Shown one piece after another: positions 43,291 to 54,112 of a DNA stretch of 64,000 bases (its first letter is position 1; each line of letters starts with the position of its first letter). Under the pieces are notes generated by a model, which did not search any database, had not been told where the DNA came from, and saw only the letters and a list, made by a program, of their open reading frames with translations. The position numbers and the translations under genes are program-made. The DNA is from Allodiplogaster sudhausi (lineage: Eukaryota > Nematoda > Chromadorea > Rhabditida > Diplogasteridae), in NCBI GenBank assembly GCA_945643635.1, contig CALZFC010000349.1, forward strand, positions 2,124,501 to 2,188,500, in the 5' to 3' direction.

Positions 43291-43929
43291 TTCTTTCATA
43301 TTTACCTTATTTCCTAATCATCTTGCGCAGATCATATACCAGTTGCTGGCTTCAGACTATTTATATATATAACAAAGACGGCGCTGCGTCCCGACGACAC
43401 GACTCACGAGGACGTCAAGCCATCGCGCAGTGTAAATGTGAACTTTCAAAGTCAGTGATAGTATAAGTTAAATACCGCTGCTACTGCTTACATTTGTACT
43501 AAAAACAGAAAGGTGTTTTATTCTACGTAAGCTTGTGTTCGTTCCATTTTTAGTTTGTCAATATTTTTCATAATATTTATCTACCAAAAATTCTTTGTTT
43601 AGCCCTGTCCAGCGCAATAGGAAAAGCTTGTTCTGTACAGAACCCAACGGACGGTACAAGATGCGGGCCTTAGCTCTCATAAGAGCGGAAAAATGAGATC
43701 GAATTGCCAGAAAGATGCAGTTCAAATAAAGAGTTCCATAATCGGACTAAACGATAGGAAAGACATGCACGCCTTGATCGGAAGGAACGGAGAGGAGGAA
43801 GTGCAAGTTTATAAGAGTGCCCGCGAAGGGAGGAGGAGTATTGAGATGGAAAATGGAAGAATTGGGATGGATCTACAGGGGTTAGCTCCCGGATAATTTT
43901 AAATGTGGTAACTAAATCTGAGACTTTTC
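43291..43929. other. no gene confirmed
   Basis: A plus frame at 43,693-43,896 is Arg/Glu-rich (KDMHALIGRNGEEEVQVYKS) and purine-biased. No domain. It could be an exon or chance. Confidence 0.25.
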
Positions 43930-44605
43930 TACGACACTCTATGCGCTCTAAACAAAGGCATTGTAGATATTCCGTATATGGAAATGGTCAACCAATTCGT
44001 TTAAAAAAAATCATCCAGTTATAACTGCGTTGCATTTTCTCTAGAGTGCTGATGGACAATGAGGATGAGGGGCTCCATATTTCAGAAAACGAGTCTAATA
44101 TAGATGAGAACATAGATTTTGTATAGACGGCAAAAGATGAAATTGTTACGCGTTTTAAAGGAGCGAAGAATGTATGCACATCTTGCAGAGGCTCTCCTAG
44201 CAATTGTCTGAATATGCACATTTGCGGAGAGGAGATATCAGAATCGTAAGTAAATCATAAGTCCCTAAATAACGAAACAATGGGGAGTATGTCGAAGTGT
44301 GAAGGTGAATGGAGGTTGGGGTCCTAGCGACATAATTGCCGTCTTATCCAGAGACCCCATTTAATAGACCACATATCTATTGAAGAAGAGCACTATCAAT
44401 ATATATATATATATATGTGCAGAGCTTAACATCATCGACATAAATTTTAAAATGGCAACCGGAGGGAACATGGACGCTGATGCCTATCTCAAATTTCCTC
44501 GTCTGTTTCGCGGGAAAACATATAGGAGAGGAATAAGAGGCAGAAGAGGCCTGGGCGAGGGCAGAAGAGTGTGTCATCTCGACATCAACAATCCGACGGA
44601 GCTAC
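43930..44605 (-). pseudogene. LINE reverse-transcriptase relic, reverse copy
   Basis: Minus strand. RKFEIGISVHVPSGCHFKIY then VDDVKL near 44,440-44,560, a short (TA)n at 44,397-44,416, DSALLQ, then the downstream block SFSEIWSPSSSLSISTLEKM at about 44,030-44,110. Corresponds to the relic at 3,765-4,290 plus the upstream palm part seen at 37,745. Multiple frameshifts. Confidence 0.75.
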
Positions 44606-44639
44606 TGTAGTAAGAAGGCTGGAATTTGAAAGGATCCAT

Positions 44640-45200
44640 CAGATACTGCGTTCTTGGGGGGATATGGCAAACAGAGCTCCACCCAACATTTTATATTCGA
44701 ATGGTAGAAGCTGAATGTTTTCGGTCCAACTCGTCTTCCAATGCAGCAGCTGCTCAAATTCATTATCGTTTCCAATCTCCCAACAAAAGAAGCACTATTC
44801 ATAGATGCTTTCACTTCAAGTCAGATATCTTTTTTGTCACCATGCAGATGATATTTGTTCACTGTTGAGATGGTGGCTGAATATACAATCCTCAGAACAA
44901 TTCATATGTACACTTGGAGATAAATATAGCAATTGCCTAATAAATTCAATATTTTATAAATTGATCTCTCTTTCTTGTTTAAGAAACAAACTCGAAATAA
45001 AGAAAGTAATGTGCTTATTTCAGATGAAAGCTTATTGTTAGTTTCAAAAATTTCACTTTGTCCATTTCTTTATTCCTATTATATCTAAAGCAACAGTCTA
45101 GTTATCTCTGCTTATATAGCTGTTTGATTCTTCCACATCACCCAGGACGAACAAAATAAGGATACAAAGGAGAACCCCTGAATACAAAAGACGATGATCG
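44640..45200 (+). repeat. R4 forward copy and reverse R6 copy
   Basis: 44,660-44,895 is R4 (GAGCTCCACCCAACATTTTA, CAGCAGCTGCTCAAATTCAT). 45,055-45,200 holds R6 in reverse (CTGTTTGATTCTTCCACATC and GATGATCGAGC). Confidence 0.75.
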
Positions 45201-45266
45201 AGCTTTTTCTCTCTACCCTTTCGTTGTTCATAGATTTACATATTTATTAATTATTCAAGATATTAA

Positions 45267-47325
45267 GAGAGCCTCTCCGTAAGGGCCGAGGTGGCCCTGC
45301 CCCGGGGGAAAGTGTTGGATTTTGGTAACCAAAATTTTATGAGGAGTACCCACTTGCATTGTAAAAGAAATAATGGGGTCAAATTTGTTATAAAAATTTT
45401 TCTCTTCCCAGTGCATGCAGTAGTATGGCAAAATTTTGAGTGTTCATAACTTCCTTAAAACTTAATATTTTTCAGTTTTCTTTTTTTTTTATTTGTCATT
45501 TTAAAGAACACAAAAAAAGATGTATGATGTGTTTTTTGAAAATTTCAGTTTTGACCAGTTTTAGGAATGAAACCCTCATTTAAAAAAAAACTATTGAAAC
45601 CCTCATTTTTAGTCCACAAAGGTAGCCAGCCGGAGCAGTTCTCCATATCATAAGATAGAGCGAAGAATTCTGTATAACATATTCCCTTTTCGTGGAATTT
45701 GAAGGATATACATTTAATTTTTTCTATCAATATAGAAGTCTTTCCACGTCATGCAAACGACCCATGATATCGAAAGCGCATTCAGCGATCCATAACTTTG
45801 CTCAATCTCAATATCAGAAAATCATAGGTATATCATCTAAGAGCCCTCAGAGAGATCTTCAAATGCTACATACATACTTTTATTGAAATATTTATATTTC
45901 TATGGAAAATTTCGTTCTGTACTTTTAAAAGGCTTAAAAAACTATTTTACAAACATTTCCGCATTTCAAAACATACATCATAAGAAAAAGCGTGAAATTT
46001 TCTACAAGGTGAACCCCTTTCAATAAACTTTCAAGTCTATATTATTCTGTTATAAGTCATAAGAATAGGTAAAGTATCGTTGCTATACTTTAGCCCGAGA
46101 ATTTCATTGTTTAGGTTATTCGAATTAGAATATTCCAATAATTTTTTACGTTGAAGAATTGTGCTAAGGTAAGCTGATGCCCTATTCTTATGACTTATAA
46201 CAGAACAATATAGACTTGAAAGTTTATTGAAAGTGGTTCACCTTGTAGAAAATTTCACGCTTTTTCTTATGATGTATGTTTTGAAATGCGGAAACGTTTG
46301 TAAAATAATTTTTTAAGCCTTTTAAAAGTACAGAACGAAATTTTCCATAGAAATATAAATATTTCAATAAAAGTATGTATGTAGCATTTGAAGATCTCTC
46401 TGAGGGCTCTTAGATGATATACCTATGATTTTCTGATATTGAGATTGAGCAAAGTTATGGATCGCTGAATGCACTTTCGATATCATGGGTCGTTTGCATT
46501 CGTGGAAAGACTTCTATATTGATAGAAAAAATTAAATGTATATCCTTCAAATTCCACGAAAAGGGAATATGTTATACAGAATTCTTCGCTCTATCTTATG
46601 ATATGGAGAATTGCTCCGACTGGCTACCTCTGTGGACTAAAAATGAGGGTTTCATTAGTTATCATTGAATTATTTTTTTTCGAAAAACATATAATTGCAT
46701 TCTCTGAGTCCCAAGGTAATACGTATATCGGTGATAGATACCTTTTCTGGTAGAGAATTTAATGGCGAATATATCGACATCGATATTATCCCAAAAACAA
46801 TGCTTTGAAAATAATTATACAGTTTCATCAAAACATGGAAAAACGCGAGTGCATCAGGTTCAAGCCAAAATTTCGTAAAATGTATATCCTTCGATTTTCT
46901 TCATAAGAGCATGGCTTATGTAGTTTTTTCTCCTCTTTCTTTTAAACTATTCATTGGCCCGTGCGCGTGCCGTAAAATAGTTGAAATGTCCAAAAAACCA
47001 ATTTCTGAAATAGAAAAATGCCTAAAACTGGTCAAAACTGAAATTTTCAAAAAACACATCATACACCTTTTTGTGTGCTTTCCAATGACAAATAAAACAA
47101 AAAAAATGAAAAATATTAAGTTTTAAGGAAGTTATGAACACTCAAAGTTTTGCCATACTATTGCATGCACTGGGAAGAAAAATATTTTTATAACAAATTT
47201 GACCCCATTATTTCTTTTACAATGCAAGTGGGTACTCCTCATAAAATTTTGGTTGCCAAAATCCAACACTTTCCCCCGGGGCAGGCGCCCATTGAGCGCA
47301 GCTTGATCCTTACAGATTGGCTCTC
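45267..47325. mobile_element. 2.06-kb palindromic TTAA element (copy B)
   Basis: Flanked by TTAA at 45,263-45,266 and 47,326-47,329. Termini are GAGAGCCTCTCCGTAAGG and, reversed, GAGAGCCAATCTGTAAGG, then GCCCCGGGGGAAAGTGTTGG on both sides. The arms (left to about 46,066, right from about 46,170) are nearly perfect complements over 0.8 kb. The right arm has about 340 extra bases at 46,660-47,000. The about 110-bp loop contains GGTTATTCGAATT. No transposase frame. The type matches the palindromic TTAA elements catalogued in C. elegans (PALTTAA-type). Confidence 0.9.
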
Positions 47326-47334
47326 TTAACTGAA

Positions 47335-47720
47335 AGACATGAGTGACGAGGCCCAGCCATCGCCAGTCGTTCCACCAGCGGACGACTCAATATCCGCGAG
47401 TGGGATTACTGGCGGTGCCTGGGCCTCGTCACTTGCCTTCCTCCCATCCTCCTTTCCGCCAGTCCCGTCCGACCCCGTCCTTTTTCCTTCGATGACCATC
47501 GCGCCTCCGAACCCAGCCCCTCCCCCGACGACAGAGGACCCTTCTCCTTTTTCCAGCCCTCCCTATTTCTCGTGTCGAGTGACTCCTCAAGATACTCATC
47601 TGACTGAACGCCTTGTCGCTTGGGAACGCCGTACGCGATATTGGAGAAGGAACACATATGGACTCAAAAAAATTATTGTATTTCTTTTATAACTGGCTTA
47701 TTTCATAATTCATATCTTCC
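47335..47720 (-). repeat. dispersed repeat R2, reverse copy with long Pro-rich frame
   Basis: Plus-strand frame from 47,339: PSPVVPPADDSISASGITGG, then SSFPPVPSDPVLFP, open for 117 codons through the AT-rich flank. The same frame in the 9-kb copy reads PSPVFPPRDDSISVGGTTGN. The copies differ clearly in DNA but keep the frame, so a coding origin is likely. Function unknown. Confidence 0.7.
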
Positions 47721-48284
47721 TTGCTATTTCATTGCAATTATTTGAACCAGACTGGCTTCTGTTCGTCAAGCAGTTACAGATCAAGAACCGCTTGACGAGC
47801 AGAATCCATTGTGGTTCAAATAATACAGACCCCCGCCCCGACCCGCGCCCGATCACCCTCAATTCCAAGCAATCGACGCTGCTCCTTGAGAAACCGTTGG
47901 CGGGCCGGGATAAGATCTGCCTTATTTTCGTCGGCACCTTAGACAAAATCGCGCGTGCCCACCGATCGCCCACTGTCATGTGATAGGTCCCCAGTGCATA
48001 TATCATGTCAGACGGAGTACATCATGTCAAGCGAATACGAGAAGGAAAGATGAGGGAGGGGATGGAGGAGGGGTGATGATTGTGGGGTGGGTGCCATCGT
48101 CGGCAGTGAAGGACTAGGCAAAGGCTGTGGCTAAAAGCTCAACCTTGTTCGTGTCGGAGAAGCAGTCGGGAGGGGGGGGGGCGAGAGAGGGTGTCAATTC
48201 CACGCGGCTTGACGGAAGTGCGATTTCGAGTAAAGTGGATCTTGCATCAATTAGTTGATATTAAGTCTAGTCAACTTGTGATAT
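47721..48284. other. possible upstream exon sequence
   Basis: 47,750-47,815 resembles the R3 start (GGCTTCTGTTCGTCAAGCAG). 47,825-47,983 has a plus frame (DPRPITLNSKQSTLLLEKPL then KICLIFVGTLDKIARAHRS) that could belong to the gene at 48,285-48,712, but no junction was found. 48,030-48,190 is G-rich. Confidence 0.3.
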
Positions 48285-48712
48285 CAAGAAGATGAGGCAC
48301 GACTCCGCAATCTCAGAGGCAAGCACAAGTTGGTCGTGATCCGAGAATACCGGATCGAGAAGAGGCTCAAAAAGGAAATCAAGATTCGGCTATTCTTTGC
48401 CGACTACGAGATAGGGTTTGAATTTTTTTATGCATATCTTATGTTTAAATTTTGTTTTACATTTACAGACGCCTCTCAATCTCTGCGACGTTATTCTTTG
48501 GCGGCAGATGCGAGGTATTCCGCATGCACGCCAAGCCAAAGCCCGGGTACACCATCCGCTACCTCTACTTCTGCAGTTAGTATTTTTTATTTAAGTAAAT
48601 AATCATAAATTGTATTTTATTTAAATAAATAATTGAAAATGTCTCTATAGGCTTGTACGCGTACACGAACAAGTACAGACCGTACCCGGTGGGCTTCCTT
48701 GAACAGATATAA
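48285..48712 (+). CDS. unidentified gene, last three exons
   Basis: Exon to 48,415 encodes ARLRNLRGKHKLVVIREYRI and then KEIKIRLFFADYEI. A 53-bp intron (GTTTGA...TTTACAG) leads to exon 48,469-48,575 (FFGGRCEVFRMHAKPKPGYT then IRYLYFC). A 75-bp intron (GTTAGT...TCTATAG) leads to exon 48,651-48,712 (SLYAYTNKYRPYPVGFLEQI, stop). Phases match at both junctions (2/1 and 1/2), which is good support. The start of the first exon is uncertain (after a stop at about 48,280). No domain recognised. The region just downstream is the one duplicated in reverse at 56.9-58.5 kb. Confidence 0.6.
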
Positions 48713-48778
48713 AGACTTTATGGAAAACATTGTGCCTGTCATCAAGAAGCACGTCGACATGCTTCTGATGGAGAGAAC
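48713..48778 (+). repeat. segmental duplication, forward copy, first part
   Basis: GACAGGCACAAT-type sequence and GCTTCTGATGGAGAGAACT are matched in reverse at 58,425-58,490. The match continues after the inserted element, at 49,997 onward. A frame ENIVPVIKKHVDMLLMERT spans it and would be continued by HLLFKEAEEESRVARDHA if the element were absent. Confidence 0.75.
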
Positions 48779-48782
48779 TTAA

Positions 48783-49992
48783 GAGAGCCTGTCTGAGAGA
48801 CTCGACCATCACGGGAAAGGGAACAAAAGTACCCTTTGATCCTAATTTCCTTAATACAGCGTGTGTAGGACCTAAATGGCTTCCCAAAAACGTTTTCAGA
48901 AAACATTTTTTCTCAAATATGTATGTCTACAGTATGCCCTGATAGACCAAAAATAGACAAATGAGCGTAACTCCGTTCAATGGCAACCAATCTCAATTTT
49001 GAAACATTTGTTCGATTCCTTGTCGAATAAGGCACAAAACAACCATAAAAACTTTTTTTCTGAAATCTTCATTATAGGGGTCATTTTGGCAAAAATGTGT
49101 TTTGAGGGTTCCATTTCGGGCACTGGAACCCCTATGTTATAAAACCGAGCCCACCGCGTGAAACAGCGTGGTTTATTACCTCTAAAATAATTATTCTTAA
49201 AGTGAACGTCTTTCCGGAAATTCACGGTAATTCACTCCGAACTTCGTGGAAGCGCGCAGAACGAAAATACACCATTAATGTCTTAAAAGTTATTTGAAAC
49301 TTATAATTCTCGACATCATTCGATGAGGTTTCGAATTTTACATCTTTTAGTTCTATGTTATATTGCTAAACTTGAACCGAAAGGCGCAAAATAGCAATTT
49401 ATTGTTTTCGAGCATTCCAGGAAAATGTATGAAAACTCCTACAGACGGACTTACTGGTTGGAAATCCGAGAAACACATCAGCAATTGTAACGCCATTAAA
49501 TATAGGAGATAATTGTGACTAATATACATGATTCTTACATGAATATTTTGTTAAATGTTCTAGTTATGTCAAAAAGTGTTCTACAATCCGAGGCAAAAAC
49601 CTGTCAAAATGGTCCAAAATGGTCAACAGGGGAAAGAAATTTTTTTAAGAAAAGCATCAAAAATAGGTCTTATTGACGAGAGGAACTCGAAAATCAATTT
49701 TATTTCGCCCTATATTGTCATATTAGGGTGTTTATTTTCAATTCAGACAAGGAATCGAACAAATGTTTCAAAATTGAGATTGGTCGCCATTGAACGGAGT
49801 TACGCTCATTTGAATATTTTTGGCCTATCAGGGCATACTGTAGACATATTTGAGAAAAAAATTTTCTGAAAACGTTTTTGGGAAGCCATTTAGGTCCTAC
49901 ACACGCTGTATTAAGGAAATTAGGATCAAAGGGTACTTTTGTTCCCTGTCCTTTTACAATTGGGCATGGTCGATTCTCTCAGATTGGCTCTC
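48783..49992. mobile_element. 1.2-kb TTAA element with inverted arms (copy C)
   Basis: TTAA at 48,779-48,782 and 49,993-49,996. Termini GAGAGCCTGTCTGAGAGACT and, reversed, GAGAGCCAATCTGAGAGAAT. Inverted arms continue for about 260 bp (for example GTACCCTTTGATCCTAATTT against its complement at 49,925; AATGGCAACCAATCTCAATT against 49,775). The central 600 bp is mostly not palindromic. The reverse duplicate at 58,421-58,424 has TTGA (TCAA on the other strand) at exactly this point and no element: an empty site. Confidence 0.9.
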
Positions 49993-49996
49993 TTAA

Positions 49997-50262
49997 CATC
50001 TCCTGTTCAAGGAAGCCGAAGAAGAATCGCGAGTTGCGAGAGATCACGCCCATCTCACACTCCATCGTTTCCTCCACTCATTATCTATATGAAATGTTAC
50101 ATTTCTCGTACATCTCCCATTATATACATAAATAATTATATTGTAACGTGCAATGGATTACGGTATGTTAATAATTGTTCCCGATTTTTTGTTCAAAATT
50201 CTTTCGTAAGCCGAGAGATGAGCTCTCGTTATCCTCTATTCCTCTGAATATATGTATCTTAT
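49997..50262 (+). repeat. segmental duplication, forward copy, second part
   Basis: CATCTCCTGTTCAAGGAAGC to GAATATATGTATCTT; reverse partners at 58,390-58,420 and 57,110-57,270. The point 50,078-50,090 (CATTATCTATATGAAATG) is the empty site for the 57,279-58,339 element. Confidence 0.8.
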
Positions 50263-50277
50263 AATTCATTGCTCATT

Positions 50278-50354
50278 GTAATCACGATGGCTTTGCACCC
50301 AGTGCTCAGCAATATGCTGCTTGTGAGCACTGGGTGCAAAGCTATCGTGATTAC
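50278..50354. ncRNA. 31-bp near-perfect hairpin, miRNA-precursor-like
   Basis: 50,278-50,308 pairs with 50,324-50,354 over 31 positions; the only non-Watson-Crick position is a G-U pair. The loop is 15 bases. The stem contains CTTTGCACCCAGTGCTCA. The reverse segmental duplicate (57.1 kb) lacks it, so it arrived as part of an about 150-bp insertion, or was deleted there. It could be a pre-miRNA-like or siRNA-producing hairpin, or a tiny foldback element; perfection of the stem favours a young foldback. Confidence 0.4.
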
Positions 50355-51029
50355 CATTCGCAATAAATCATAATAAATATTTTACTTCAACAACTTCGTT
50401 GTCTTGCAACATTTTTATTCACTATTTCTTCTGCTTTTGGCTTTCAATGCGTTCACTAAATAAATAAATTTGTTTAATCTCGTTATTCGTGACTTAAAGG
50501 AGGTCCGAGGCGAATAAATAGTGTCTTGTTTTTTTCGCCTTATATGGTCGGGTTTTGCTAGAAACTTCGATTGCAAGTATCCCGTAGTCACAAAAACCTT
50601 CATGCCCTGAGGAAATTAACACTGTTTTCTATTTTGAATTCCCAAATATTTTATTTTCCCGCCGTTTAAAAAATTTTTAACAGGTCAACGCTGCGACCAC
50701 TGGGGCCAACAACGTCATGCGTATTAATTGCATACGTGTGGTGCGCGCACACGATCCTTGATTCATTCACACATCCCTTCCCCAGCCGTTGAAGCGTCAG
50801 ACACCCAGCAAACCACGTCCTTCAACGGGACACATCATTGGAAAAGGAAATCTTGCAGCCGCAATAGTTAAGAAATCGAACGGGCTTTTTTTGTATGGTA
50901 TGCAACCGAGTATATCTGGCGGCAACCTGCTTCGGCGCCGGCACCAGCGAGGAACAAGGACTGCCCCCCGCGGGAGATATTTATTTTGGCTCTATTATTG
51001 TTGTTGACACATATGTAATTGATTTTTAC
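50355..51029 (+). repeat. segmental duplication, third part, with insertions
   Basis: 50,410-50,480 and 50,925-51,029 are matched in reverse at 57,045-57,110 and 56,930-57,040. Between them 50,480-50,925 is missing from the other copy. It begins near a TTAA and includes TTAAAGGAGGTCCGAGGCG at 50,488 (a one-sided MITE end). It also includes 50,745-50,850, repeated at 54,640-54,745 (CACACATCCCTTCCCCAGCC). Confidence 0.7.
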
Positions 51030-51033
51030 TTAA

Positions 51034-51227
51034 AGGAGGGCGATCACCGAAAAATTATGTGATATTTCAAATTGCCGCGGCCCTTCGCACTCTCATTCGC
51101 GCGTGCTATTTTCACGCTGCGTGTTTGTGCGACATGCGAAATAGCACGAGAGAATGAGAGTGAAGAATCACAATGCAGACGCGACAATTCGAACATGCAT
51201 TAAATATTTTTCGGTGATCGCAATCCT
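51034..51227. mobile_element. 194-bp TTAA MITE (element E)
   Basis: TTAA at 51,030-51,033 and 51,228-51,231. Inverted ends AGGAGGGCGATCACCGAAAA and, reversed, AGGATTGCGATCACCGAAAA; GC-rich middle. The reverse duplicate reads TTAACTGAGG at 56,926-56,929 with no insert: an empty site with a single TTAA. A one-sided relative (TTAAAGAAGGGCGATCACCG) is at about 59,476. Confidence 0.9.
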
Positions 51228-51238
51228 TTAATTGAGGT

Positions 51239-51363
51239 TTAAAGGAGGTCCGAGGCGAATAAATAGTGTATCTCAAGCGACTGCAACTCAAGCGACGGCA
51301 TCGCCATGAATGTCTATATTATAATATTGTTTGGTGACAATTCTTATGCCACGTAGACGTATG
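51239..51363. mobile_element. one-sided MITE end at TTTAAA
   Basis: Starts TTAAAGGAGGTCCGAGGCGA, same terminus as at 50,488 and close to element F at 57,762 (which shares CTCAAGCG near its other end). The duplicate at 56,915-56,918 keeps a plain TTAA. The right end is not found. Confidence 0.5.
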
Positions 51364-51597
51364 TTAATTATTTCCACGTAAGCATTTGTTCTTACGTGCT
51401 TTTGCTTGACTTTCAAAGTCAGTCTGCCATGCCTCGCTCATAGTGAGCGGTCCCTCTTTCCTTTCCCTCTGCCAATTTGTTGTTGCCGTCAGGCCAGTTG
51501 CTTGATAAAAGCGTTGTTGCACGAGTTCCCACGTCTGATCCACACCCACACGAAAGCGATGAAGCAGGAGCGCTTCATTACAGTAGGAACATAGCAA
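51364..51597 (-). CDS. unidentified frame
   Basis: Minus strand, 78 codons: CNEALLLHRFRVGVDQTWEL, then VQQRFYQATGLTATT and a Glu/Lys-rich tail. Gene-like composition, no domain, no start context. Perhaps an exon or a decayed gene piece. Confidence 0.25.
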   Translation of the reverse strand: MLCSYCNEALLLHRFRVGVDQTWELVQQRFYQATGLTATTNWQRERKEGPLTMSEAWQTDFESQAKARKNKCLRGNN

Positions 51598-52139
51598 AAA
51601 GTTTCCTCCTCCGAGAGGGCGATATTTGAGCAGACTGAGTCTTGATACACAAATTTTTGCTTTACGTGAAAATTATTGTAGATTTTATACTTGAAATATA
51701 ATCCAAGGAGAAATCCTTGTCTCTTCTGCTTCGCCTTCGTGAGAACTCGTTTCGAAGAAATTATTTAGCGGTAAGAGAGAAATAGATGCTGGAAGAGTCA
51801 CTTGTATCTGAAAAGAAATGTGAATCTTATATGTTATAATTAAAAGATAACAACCAATAGGGTTTCACTGTCCGATGAGCATCCTACCAATGCCGCTGTG
51901 GATGCAAGTAGTAGCATGTCTTTGGACACAGATGATGACAACTGATTTACGGCACGATGATGAATCTGGCCATCACGCTGTCCGAGAATAATCGCTTTTG
52001 AGGTCTGCTCGATGAATAAAGGATCCGATTATGAGTTCGCAACTCGCCAATCTCAGAGTCCTCTCTGATTTGTTCCTTTTGAAGTGATCTGTGAAATATA
52101 AAAGAAGATTAGAAAATTTATTATCAACTTAAAGACATA
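51598..52139. other. no gene seen
   Basis: AT-rich; nothing recognised beyond weak frames. Confidence 0.35.
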
Positions 52140-53135
52140 ATGAAAACATGTATGTCAGTGAATAACTTGAAGTAATAGGTTTAAATTTAACCAGTTTGGA
52201 TATCAGTTGACGAAGTGCAAATACTGAAGATGTCAACGACGGGTAGGGTTGTGCACGCAAAAACGTGTCCGAAACGTTGTGGACTGTGACTTACAGCACT
52301 ATCCACAACGTTTAGGACAACTTTTTATAGCCCCAACAACAAATCATTGTCGATCTCCCACTATAAAAGAAGAAAAAGAAATTAATTTTCAACTTATAGG
52401 AAATATATTTCTAACTTAAATAACTAATAAATATGTAAATCTATGAGCAATTAAAGGGTATTGTGAGTTAAAATGCTCGATCATCGCCTTTTATAGGGAG
52501 GGTATCCATTTTTCTCTTCATTTCGTTCGTCCTGGGCGATGTGGAAGAAACAAACAGCTACACAAGCAACTGTTGCTTCAGTTATAATAGGACTATACAA
52601 ATGGACAAAGTGATATTTTGGAACGAACCCGTCATCTGATATAAACACATTTTGACTTCATTTAGTAGCAAGAAAATGCAATTAATTTAAAAATGTGTCT
52701 ATTTAGCAAGAAAATGCAATTAATTTAAAAATGTTAAATTTATTATGAAATCGTTCAATTTATCCCCAAGTGTAGAGATTGTTTTAAGTGACAACCTTGG
52801 GGTTACATACTATTCTTAAGATGACAGATATGCTGCTTCTTTTATGGTAAAAAACGTTTCGGAGCTAAATAAAATAACCATGAATGAGTTAAAATATACA
52901 TTAACATTACCTCAATGAAAATTCCATTCGATTGTATATTTAGCCAACATCTCAACAGTGAACAAATATCCTCTGCATGGTGACTGAAGAGATATCTCAC
53001 TTGAAATGAAATCAACTATAGGAGCTTTGAAAATATTTAATTTGAGCTGCTGCTGCATTGGAAGACGAGTTGAACCAAAAACAGTCAGCTCCTACGATTC
53101 GCATATAAAATGTTGGGTGAAGCTCTGTTTTTCAC
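52140..53135 (+). repeat. composite repeat R4/R6, 52-kb copy
   Basis: Same order as 42,260-43,000: AACATGTATGT leader, GGGTATTGTGAGTTAAAATG, R6 (52,539-52,610) and reverse R4 (52,920-53,135). A 38-bp direct duplication (TTTAGCAAGAAAATGCAATTAATTTAA-type) lies at 52,665-52,735. A hairpin at 52,267-52,318 pairs GTCCGAAACGTTGTGGA with TCCACAACGTTTAGGAC. Confidence 0.75.
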
Positions 53136-53443
53136 ATCCATTTCTTGTCAAAACTGGGGATATGTACCACATGCCGATCCTATCTATTTTAATATTCCTA
53201 TATTATTTACGTTGACGACATTAAGTAGTTTTACGCGATATGTGCGTATGACCCGAGGCAACTATAATGTACCGTTTAAAATAGTTTAATCTTTCCTAGG
53301 AAAATAGTTATTAACGTGGATGCATTTGGATGCGTCCGATACGTCGGAAGCATCCCTGGTACCAAGATCCTGGGCTTAATTGTACCAGTATTTCACCTTT
53401 ATTTGTAGCAAACTTTTGGAAATTTTGTCACAAAAAATGGCAG
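53136..53443. other. no gene seen
   Basis: AT-rich spacer of about 300 bp between the R4/R6 copy and the GA tract; no supported frame. Confidence 0.35.
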
Positions 53444-53494
53444 TGAGAGAGAGAGGAGAACGAGAAAGAGAGAGAGAGGGAGAGAGAGAGAGAC
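53444..53494 (+). repeat. GA microsatellite
   Basis: Imperfect (GA)n over about 50 bp. Confidence 0.9.
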
Positions 53495-54112
53495 ATGAAA
53501 GAAAAAAGGAGATAGACCAGGAGGAACAATGAAGAAACTAAAAGGCGAGACTAATTGTAAGTAAAATTTCATGAAATAGGCGAAACTGTTTTAGTCTAGC
53601 GAATCGTTTCAGGTCAAAGGGGTTCACTATCTTATATGATCAATTACTCAAATCATAGCAACAGACAACCAAAACCACAAAAAGAACCGGATATTTACTT
53701 TAGCTTCTACTGCTTCTGTACTTAAGAGCCAGTTAAGCCCGAGCCAGTTGTGCCTGCAGCGGAATGCACCGACCAACATCCAAAGTAAACGAGTCATTGT
53801 TTAATTGACATTAAAATTTATTGCAAATTACCGTATTTCCGAAATTAAAAAAAAAATTTGTGTTGTTCAACACCCTTTAGAAAAAGGGGGAGTTGTTTAC
53901 AAACGAGTTGTGTTTCAAATGTTAGAACTGCTCGTAAGGGACTTCAAAAAGGAAGATACATATGTTATTGAACCTTCAGATGATTGGTCTATACAGATTA
54001 ATTTGTATTTAATTTATTAGTTTCCGCATCATTCCTTCAGGGCAAACTTAATGTTTCAGTTTCCGTTCTTGGATATGCAATGGTTGCTATTCCAGTTGCT
54101 ATTGGTGGAACA
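53495..54112. other. dispersed-repeat scraps
   Basis: 53,735-53,800 (GTTGTGCCTGCAGCGGAATG ... CATCCAAAGTAAACGAG) resembles 35,345-35,400 in the right arm of the large inverted duplication. No gene. Confidence 0.4.
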
